Virus record (IMG/VR): IMGVR_UViG_3300037852_000143
Coordinates: 1-49,879 of that record
DNA length: 49,879 nucleotides
From: a virus
Strand: one strand, 5' to 3'
Shown: piece after piece, positions 45,059 to 49,879 of the stretch
Layout: each line of letters opens with the position of its first letter
Position numbering within the stretch: the stretch's first letter is position 1
Translations under genes and position numbers: made by a program
Notes under the pieces: generated by a model
What the model was told of the DNA's origin: nothing
What the model saw: only the letters and a program-made list of their open reading frames with translations
The model's database searches: none

Positions 45059-45366
45059 GCCACCGCCGGGAGGCCGAGCGCGAGCGCTTCATCGCGCGAC
45101 GGCCCACGCGACAACTCCGAGAGCGACACGTCGTCGTCGACGTGCTCGACGTCGCCGAGCACGATCGCGACCGTCAGCCAGCCATGCATCAGCTCCACCG
45201 CCTGGTCGTTGAGATCCGCAACCCAGCCCGTGATCGTGGTCTCGTCCTCGAACCTTTGCCACGGCCCGTTGTGCGTCCACACGCCACGGCGCGCCGTGAC
45301 GCGCACGCCGTGGATGGGCGCCTGGGCCGCGGCGACCTGCAGCAGCTCGAGGTCGCGGGGCATCAT
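45055..45366 (-). CDS. Hypothetical protein with SH3-like segment
   Basis: 103 residues, ATG 45366. HGVRVTARRGVWTHNGPWQR, then TTITGWVADLNDQAVELMHG is reminiscent of the neighbour at 44113 (PARRGVRVTYRG), so both may be diverged copies of a small beta-barrel. Acidic C-terminus. Unrecognised. Confidence 0.58.
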   Translation of the reverse strand: MMPRDLELLQVAAAQAPIHGVRVTARRGVWTHNGPWQRFEDETTITGWVADLNDQAVELMHGWLTVAIVLGDVEHVDDDVSLSELSRGPSRDEALALGLPAVA

Positions 45367-45731
45367 GCCGCCATCCGCAGCGCGGTCGCTAGCCGCTGGC
45401 GCTGGTCGCGGGTCAGCGAGTCGAGACGGCGCAGCTCCGGGACGTGCGCGATCCTGAGCATCTTCCGCGTCGCCGTCATGCCGATCTGCCGGCACGACAT
45501 CAGCAGCTGCATGACCATCATGTTCGCTAGCACGTCCGGCGGGTCCGTGACGAGCTCGGCGCACATCTCGCAACTCGCGCGCCGGTCGGGTTGCGCGGCG
45601 AGCCGGCGCTTGAACACGGCGCGCGCTAGGCGCACCTGGTTGGCTTGCTCGAGCGCGCGCATGTATTGCGGCGCATCAACCGGCAGAGTGCTGCCGGCGG
45701 CGAACTGCGGCGGGGCGATCGTGCTTCCCAT
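45363..45731 (-). CDS. mIHF-like DNA-binding protein
   Basis: 122 residues, ATG 45731 with GAGGAGA ribosome-binding site. ALEQANQVRLARAVFKRRLA, then MMVMQLLMSCRQIGMTATRK, then LRRLDSLTRDQRQRLATALR follows the actinobacterial integration host factor (mIHF) layout: N-terminal helix, central helix-two-turn-helix, and C-terminal LT-x-x-QR-x-x-L-x-x-A-L-R. Host mIHF assists integrase; a phage-encoded version may do so here or act in replication. Two extra Cys (CEMC) are unusual. By-eye family call. Confidence 0.62.
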   Translation of the reverse strand: MGSTIAPPQFAAGSTLPVDAPQYMRALEQANQVRLARAVFKRRLAAQPDRRASCEMCAELVTDPPDVLANMMVMQLLMSCRQIGMTATRKMLRIAHVPELRRLDSLTRDQRQRLATALRMAA

Positions 45732-45773
45732 GGTTGGTCTCCTCTGGATCGGTGGGTCGATCGACGGGGGGGG

Positions 45774-46547
45774 TTAGGCTGCGCGGCGGCGTTGCCGCCG
45801 GCGGCCGGTGCGGGCGAGGTCCTGGGCTGCGACCTGCGACGGGGGTGGACGGTTGAACTGCAGGACGAGGCCACGCTCGGCGGCGGCTTCCTCGAGCAAC
45901 GGCCGGAACGTGGCCTGGGCCACGTTGCCGGCGGATGGTCCGGCGAGCGTGAGGGTGTCGCCGTCGAGGACGGCGGTGAGCGGCCGTAGGTAGGCGCCGG
46001 CGAGCTCGCCGATCGCGGGCCGCACCTGGTCAAGGATCTCGGACAGCCGCTGCGCCGCGAGCTCGTCGTTGTCCGACCTCCCCGATCCTTGATCGTGTGG
46101 CGCCCCCCCCTTCACCGAAGGGGGGGCAGGGGGGGTTGTATCTGGCTTTTCAACTACTGGTGGTTCGGCGGACACAGCTATGTCCGCCCGAGCGGCGCCA
46201 GATGTCCCCCCGGACATTCCCGACAGGGAGGACATAATGTCCTCCCTGTCCTCCCGGTCGGGCTGGTAGGGCTCCTTCCTCCTGCCGGCCTCCAGGCACA
46301 GCTGGTACTCGACGGCACGACGGCTGCGCGCCGCCGCCACCTCCACGATGAGCCCCGCCTCGCGTAGCGCCGCGACGATCCGGCGGACCTGGCGCTTGCT
46401 GTAGCCCACCTTCCAGGCGACCAGCCCGAGCGACGGGCGCACGCTCGCGCCCTCGTGGTCGGCGTGGTCCGCGAGGGCCAGCAGGACCGACTGCTGCGCG
46501 TTGGGCAGATCGAGATCCCACACTTTGCCCGCCTGCTTGAAGCTCAT
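45774..46547 (-). CDS. Replication initiator-like HTH protein
   Basis: 257 residues, ATG 46547. Residues ~5-80: VWDLDLPNAQQSVLLALADH, then GYSKRQVRRIVAALREAGLI, the HTH_36 winged-helix of phage replication initiators. The middle is disordered with a Ser/Gly/Pro-rich segment. Residues ~165-235 (LDQVRPAIGELAGAYLRPLT, then FRPLLEEAAAERGLVL) resemble the helicase-recruiting DnaA N-terminal fold. Contains a very stable C/G-tract hairpin at 46104-46126. Probably loads host helicase at the phage origin. Confidence 0.75.
   Translation of the reverse strand: MSFKQAGKVWDLDLPNAQQSVLLALADHADHEGASVRPSLGLVAWKVGYSKRQVRRIVAALREAGLIVEVAAARSRRAVEYQLCLEAGRRKEPYQPDREDREDIMSSLSGMSGGTSGAARADIAVSAEPPVVEKPDTTPPAPPSVKGGAPHDQGSGRSDNDELAAQRLSEILDQVRPAIGELAGAYLRPLTAVLDGDTLTLAGPSAGNVAQATFRPLLEEAAAERGLVLQFNRPPPSQVAAQDLARTGRRRQRRRAA
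46104..46126 (-). repeat. Coding hairpin with C7 and G7 tracts
   Basis: CCCCCCCTTC-GGT-GAAGGGGGGG, a perfect 10-bp stem with 3-base loop inside the replication initiator gene. Homopolymer arms are prone to slippage and to sequencing error. Confidence 0.8.
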
Positions 46548-46648
46548 CGCGGCACCGCCCGTTTCGGCGACAGACTCTCGTGAGAGCTCATACGCGCTCT
46601 CTTTCTCCTGGAATCGCTGGCAAGGACACCTGGACGACCTGCTGCTCT

Positions 46649-47554
46649 CTACACGGCGACCTCCTCGGGTTCGAGCGTTCGTGCCAGGTCGATGTAGGCG
46701 TCCGCGATCGCCAATGGCATGTAGCCGCAGCGCTCCTTGACGCCCTTCCACACGCCCTCGGCCATCGGACCGCACAGCACCTGCAGAGCGGCCGAGGCCT
46801 GCGCGGCGCGCGCGCCGCGCGGCAGCTTCGGGCCCCAGGGCAGCTCGGGTGAGAGCACCTGGGGGTTCACGGTGGCCATCTCCTCCGCCGGCGTTGCGCT
46901 GTACCCCGCGATGCTCACGAGCCAGCCGACGGCGCGGCGGTAGGCGCGGCTCTCTGCGCGCGTCTCGGCCATTGAGCGCAGCGCGAACTCGTCGCGTTGC
47001 CCCCAGGGCTCCTCGGTGCGACTGCACATCGCCTCGGCGCGGCCGACGACGACGCCGGCGAGCGTGCGGATCTCAACGCACGCCTCCCAGCTGAACCCGT
47101 CGACGTCGTACTCGACGGTCTCGCGGAGGCCGCCGCCCTTCTCGCGAGAGTGGTAGCGCTTGACGACCGCGTGGTAGCTCGTGCGCTCGGGGGCGCCGTG
47201 CTCGTCGCCGACCCTGCGCGACCAGACGGTCTCAGCGTGCAGGGGTGTGCCGCCGAGGGCGCCCACCAGGGCGCCGAGGGCTTGCCACCCGCCGACTTCG
47301 ACGTGCTTGCCGCGCCCGACGTTAACCGCGAGGTTCTGCTTCTCGATCAGGTCCGCAAGGGCGGTGGCGATCGCCCCGGCCTTCTCGAGGATCTCCGTCG
47401 GCTCCTCGCCGGCGATGATCGCGGGCGGCGTCGCGGAGATATGCGCGATCGCCGTCGACGGCGGCGCGGCGCCTTGGGGCAGGAGCTCGCCGTCGAGGAC
47501 GGGCTCGAGGTCTTGCGTTCCGGCGGGTGCTTCTGGTTGACTATGGGCACTCAT
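46649..47554 (-). CDS. Conserved phage DNA-metabolism protein (ALRSMAETRA family)
   Basis: 301 residues, ATG 47554 with AAGGAGAG site. NLAVNVGRGKHVEVGGWQAL, then EACVEIRTLAGVVVGRAEAM, CSRTEEPW, then RDEFALRSMAETRAESRAYR, LVSIAGYSATPAEEM. I recognise this as a widespread phage protein often near replication or recombination genes, with no firm biochemical assignment; a ssDNA annealing or recombination-mediator role is a guess. First gene of the early operon. Confidence 0.7.
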   Translation of the reverse strand: MSAHSQPEAPAGTQDLEPVLDGELLPQGAAPPSTAIAHISATPPAIIAGEEPTEILEKAGAIATALADLIEKQNLAVNVGRGKHVEVGGWQALGALVGALGGTPLHAETVWSRRVGDEHGAPERTSYHAVVKRYHSREKGGGLRETVEYDVDGFSWEACVEIRTLAGVVVGRAEAMCSRTEEPWGQRDEFALRSMAETRAESRAYRRAVGWLVSIAGYSATPAEEMATVNPQVLSPELPWGPKLPRGARAAQASAALQVLCGPMAEGVWKGVKERCGYMPLAIADAYIDLARTLEPEEVAV

Positions 47555-47629
47555 GGAGCGCACTCTCCTTGGGTCTAGCGGTCGAGGGTGACGCCCCTGC
47601 GGCCGCTTCTTTATGGAAACAACGTTGCC

Positions 47630-47649
47630 GTGAGCGTGACTTCGCTCAC
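47630..47649. promoter_or_regulatory. Inverted repeat upstream of early operon
   Basis: GTGAGCG-TGACTT-CGCTCAC, perfect 7+7 with 6-base spacer, 76 bases before ATG 47554. Candidate operator. Confidence 0.6.
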
Positions 47650-47786
47650 AGCGGGTGAAAGACGAGTGTCCGCGCCTTGACGCTGGCCGCGGGTTTAGTA
47701 AGACTGGTGCCACTCTCGCGAACTTCCTCTTCGCAGGGTCGCGCCGTCCGGGCGGTGGAGTCGTCGCGGGCGGCATTCTTCGCGAA

Positions 47787-47825
47787 CGGGCACCCCAGCG
47801 TACGGAGGCTTGGCTGGGGTGCCCG
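47787..47825 (-). terminator. Terminator-like hairpin after repressor gene
   Basis: CGGGCACCCCAGC pairs with GCTGGGGTGCCCG: 13 bp without mismatch, 13-base loop, starting 28 bases after the repressor stop. No U-run. Confidence 0.65.
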
Positions 47826-47852
47826 CCGGCGCCCAGATGGGGGCCTGGACGA

Positions 47853-48341
47853 TCATGCGGCGCGAGGGACGGCGGTGGGAGCAGGGTCGCGCGCGGACTT
47901 CCTACGCGACTTTCCATGCATTATCGAGCGCTGCTTGCGCGTCGACGAGACCGCCCGGAGGGGCTCTTGCGCTTCGCTGGCTCGGAGCGCGGCGGCGGCA
48001 CTGGAGTTGGGTTTGCGAGGCCCGCGGCGTCTCGCCGCGCTGAGCAACTCGAGCTCGGGCTGCGGGCGGACGCGCGGCTCGCGCGGTATCGGCGGGAATA
48101 GCTCCAGGCGAGGCTGTTCGAGGAGCTCGGCGATCAGCTCCTGCCGCGCAACGCTCGGACGTCTGGCGCCCCAGACCCAGTCGTTGACATTGACGGTCCG
48201 TACCTGGTGGGGTTTGTTCTCGGCGATCGCGATCGCCTCGCCCATCGCTTTAGGGCTGAGGCCGCGCTTGCGGAGCGCCGCTCCGAATGGCGTGATTGGT
48301 CCACGTGGCACAATCACTGGCCGGCCGATCTGCTTGCCCAC
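47853..48341 (-). CDS. XRE-like repressor (candidate immunity repressor)
   Basis: 162 residues from GTG 48341 preceded by GAGAGGAGCGAGCA. TPFGAALRKRGLSPKAMGEA, then VNDWVWGARRPSVARQELIA, ELL matches an XRE/Cro-like HTH with Trp-Gly in the recognition region. The C-terminal half is basic and low-complexity (LELLSAARRRGPRKPNSSAA). A longer reading (GTG 48401) would translate the operator, so I choose 48341. Palindromic operator 25 bases upstream implies autoregulation. Followed by a strong hairpin. Confidence 0.75.
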   Translation of the reverse strand: MGKQIGRPVIVPRGPITPFGAALRKRGLSPKAMGEAIAIAENKPHQVRTVNVNDWVWGARRPSVARQELIAELLEQPRLELFPPIPREPRVRPQPELELLSAARRRGPRKPNSSAAAALRASEAQEPLRAVSSTRKQRSIMHGKSRRKSARDPAPTAVPRAA

Positions 48342-48365
48342 TGCTCGCTCCTCTCTCGTGGGGCG

Positions 48366-48387
48366 AGTTAACACGACGCGGTTAACT
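48366..48387. promoter_or_regulatory. Palindromic operator of repressor gene
   Basis: AGTTAAC-N8-GTTAACT, perfect 7+7 bp, AT-rich in a GC-rich genome, in the 61-bp gap between the 92-residue gene and the repressor start. Geometry (22 bp, twofold) is typical of XRE dimers. Confidence 0.75.
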
Positions 48388-48402
48388 CTGACGGCGGGCA
48401 CT

Positions 48403-48681
48403 CTAGTCGGCCTTCCGGACGGAAGTCAAGGGCTGGCCGTCATCGAACGTACCGAGAATGCGGGGAACTCCGTTCGCCCGCCCGTTCTCTGGCTGCTCAG
48501 GCTCGAGGATCGCGAGGGCGTCGCGCAGCTCCCGCGCGGTTCTACGGATCCGGTCGACGGCCTGCACCCCGCCGATCCCGACCGTAAAGCGCTCCTCCCC
48601 CACGAGCACGGTCACGTCCGGCCAGCAGGTCGTGCTGATGTCGAACCCGTCCCGCTCGAGCGCCCGGGCGATGAACTCCAT
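48403..48681 (-). CDS. Small hypothetical protein upstream of repressor
   Basis: 92 residues from ATG 48681 with GTGGAG at -14 to -9. EFIARALERDGFDISTTCWP, then VTVLVGEERFTVGIGGVQAV, then RRTARELRDALAILEPEQPE: alpha/beta fold with a C-terminal helix. Reading to ATG 48759 is open but adds a Pro/Arg-rich low-quality segment. Unrecognised. Confidence 0.62.
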   Translation of the reverse strand: MEFIARALERDGFDISTTCWPDVTVLVGEERFTVGIGGVQAVDRIRRTARELRDALAILEPEQPENGRANGVPRILGTFDDGQPLTSVRKAD

Positions 48682-48849
48682 CAGCGCTCCACGTGGCTGT
48701 CCGGATTCGGCCACCACGAGTGGCGGCGGTCGAGGATCCGCGTGGCGCCCTGGAGCCATCGAACATCACCTTCACCCGCAGCCATCGGATCGGCGGGATG
48801 GTCTGCTTGAGCGCGCGCTCGATAACGCGGCGCATGTTCGAGGCCGCTA

Positions 48850-48865
48850 GATAACGGTCGTTATC
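48850..48865. promoter_or_regulatory. GATAACG palindrome at end of hydrolase gene
   Basis: GATAACG-GT-CGTTATC, perfect 7+7, covering the hydrolase stop codon. AT-rich locally. Operator or terminator stem; it marks the border between lysis genes and the lysogeny control region. Confidence 0.55.
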
Positions 48866-49879
48866 GCGTAAGAACGGCGCCCTGGTTGGCTTTCAGCGTG
48901 ACCGACGTGACGTGGCCGCCGGCGGCGTTTTCCATCGGTTCGGGCAGAGTTATGTGCGCTTCCTGGCCACCGTTCTCGACCGTGTAGGCGACGCCGTGGG
49001 TGAACTGCCGGGACCAGAGGCCGAAGCTGGAGCGAGCGCGTGCGCCGAGCGGGTCGCCGAGGCTCATTTCGTAGCGGTGTGGCCACGCGGTCGGGTACTG
49101 GTGGCCGCCGTCGATCGAGTCGCTCCCGTTGCTGACCAAGAGCAGCGTCGCCAGGTCCCATTCCCGCGCTTCGGCGCTCGTGTCGTGGTAGTCCCAGCCG
49201 ACGGTGATCCCGACGCCGTAGACGACGTGCAGCCATTCGACATATTCGAGCCATTCGCGGTAGCTCGAGCTCGACCCGAACCGCAGCCCCGACGTCTTGC
49301 CGGCGCCCCACTCCTCGAACACCGCATTTATCGACTTCAGGTTCCGGTCGTAGACCGGGTCGTTTGCGCCTTCATGTTTCAAGATCATCGACGCGAGCAT
49401 GCGGCTGCCCTTGATCTCGCCCGGGAGGACCTCGAACCAGTGCGTGTTGACCGTGATGTGCGCGGCCGGGTGAGCCGCCCGGATTGCTTCCGCGAGCGCG
49501 GTCTCCCCGGCGTTCCACGCCGTCCCTTCCGCGCCGCTCGGGTGGTGCCCGCCGGCGTACTGCCAGTCGTCGAGCCACTCCCCGATGCCGCCGCGCGCGA
49601 AGTCTTCGGTGACGCCCACCATGAATGCCGTGCGGCCCGCGAGGGTCTCGAGGTGAAAGCGGTTGGTGCCAGCTTCGCCGCCTTCGCTGTTGTGGGTCCA
49701 TGCGTCCCGGTACGGGGTCCATTTCACCCCGGGCACGATCACCGGGTAGCCGTTGCCGTATGGCGGGTAGTAGCGCGAGAAGGCCGTCCAGTGTCCCGCG
49801 AGCCAGGAGGCGTCGCCGGCGGTCATCAGCGGGTCGGCCCAGGTTGCCGCGTCGCCCTGGTAGGCGGGCCGTCCGGCGC
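48861..49879 (-). CDS. Exported glycoside hydrolase-like protein, C-terminal part (start lies at 461 at left end)
   Basis: Open to the window edge; continues into 1-461 after circularisation (total ~450 residues). This part contains GIGEWLDDWQYAGGHHPSGA, then HITVNTHWFEVLPGEIKGSR, a TIM-barrel-like series NAVFEEWGAG, YGVGITVGWDYHDTSAEARE, and WDLATLLLVSNGSDSIDGGH, reminiscent of putative glycoside hydrolase families such as GHL15. Acidic residues in EWLDDW and VFEEWG are plausible catalytic positions. The C-terminal ~60 residues are a beta domain ending KANQGAVLTR. With its signal peptide it should act on wall or surface polysaccharide outside the membrane. Confidence 0.72.
   Translation of the reverse strand, partial: AGRPAYQGDAATWADPLMTAGDASWLAGHWTAFSRYYPPYGNGYPVIVPGVKWTPYRDAWTHNSEGGEAGTNRFHLETLAGRTAFMVGVTEDFARGGIGEWLDDWQYAGGHHPSGAEGTAWNAGETALAEAIRAAHPAAHITVNTHWFEVLPGEIKGSRMLASMILKHEGANDPVYDRNLKSINAVFEEWGAGKTSGLRFGSSSSYREWLEYVEWLHVVYGVGITVGWDYHDTSAEAREWDLATLLLVSNGSDSIDGGHQYPTAWPHRYEMSLGDPLGARARSSFGLWSRQFTHGVAYTVENGGQEAHITLPEPMENAAGGHVTSVTLKANQGAVLTR
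49753..49879. repeat. Right copy of 127-bp terminal direct repeat
   Basis: Identical to 1-127; lies within the hydrolase gene in both copies, so joining keeps the frame. Confidence 0.95.

Larger units (their letters stand above)
47555..47852. promoter_or_regulatory. Early operon control region
   Basis: 298-bp gap with no gene. Contains the inverted repeat 47630-47649 and, at its far end, the 13-bp-stem hairpin 47787-47825 behind the repressor gene. The minus-strand stretch around 47600-47625 (TTGTTTCCATAAAG) is AT-rich for this genome and is the likeliest early promoter. Confidence 0.55.

Noticed and set aside
48682-48860. Reading frame from 48835 (MRRVIERALKQTIPP) overlapping the 92-residue gene
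   Set aside because: No Shine-Dalgarno site, and it turns low-complexity where it overlaps 48403-48681. Its first ~25 codons could be a small gene but I cannot support it.
1-49879. tRNA genes, rRNA, insertion sequences
   Set aside because: None recognised by reading both strands; no transposase motif despite the Mu-like head genes.

Overview
The window looks like the complete genome of a temperate, long-tailed (siphovirus-type) phage of a high-GC actinobacterium. The first and last 127 bases are identical, so the contig closes on itself (49,752 bp unique) and one gene runs through the join. Host clues are the GC-rich sequence, many GTG starts, and a secreted collagen-like protein (28616-29233) whose N-terminus resembles a family I associate with Thermoleophilia (Solirubrobacterales). 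The host class is inference. I saw no tRNA, rRNA or CRISPR.

Layout. Almost everything lies on the minus strand, so biological order runs from high to low coordinates. (1) 48.7-39.1 kb, early region: an XRE-like repressor with a palindromic operator, a conserved phage DNA-metabolism protein, a helix-turn-helix replication initiator, an mIHF-like protein, a string of very small zinc-binding proteins linked by 1-14 bp overlaps, a minimal tyrosine integrase, and a two-gene module (DUF6745-like protein with 32 SQL repeats plus its partner). These genes mostly have ordinary Shine-Dalgarno sites. (2) 38.9-38.0 kb: a sigma-factor region-2-like gene coupled to a small HTH gene. (3) 37.9-22.4 kb, packaging and head: TerS, TerL, a late accessory set (PLD nuclease-like, coiled-coil membrane protein, SixA-like phosphatase), a Mu-type DUF935 portal, MuF, a protease-scaffold fusion, a decoration protein and the major capsid protein. 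(4) 22.0-12.1 kb: glycosyltransferases and methyltransferases, a GNAT protein, lectin-like virion proteins, connectors and tail completion. (5) 12.1-1.5 kb: tail tube, frameshifting chaperone, a 1570-residue tape measure with two wall-degrading domains, and distal tail proteins. (6) 1.5 kb through the ends to 48.9 kb: holin, lysozyme and an exported glycoside hydrolase. Three plus-strand islands (3.2, 25.5-27.5 and 28.6-29.8 kb) interrupt the late operons.

The most unusual feature is a 14-base element, GATAGTCGCCGGCG. It ends at or within 4 bases of the start codon of 19 minus-strand late reading frames (18 exact copies, one near copy), from the terminase to the holin, and is absent from the early region. 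A twentieth, degenerate copy lies just upstream of the sigma-like gene. None of these starts has a recognisable Shine-Dalgarno site. GATAGT looks like a -10 hexamer placed so that transcripts would be leaderless or nearly so. My working model is a late regulon of leaderless promoters read by a phage-encoded, possibly split, sigma factor. A copy inside the protease-scaffold gene would make the free scaffold. The alternative is a translational start-associated sequence like that described in cluster K mycobacteriophages.
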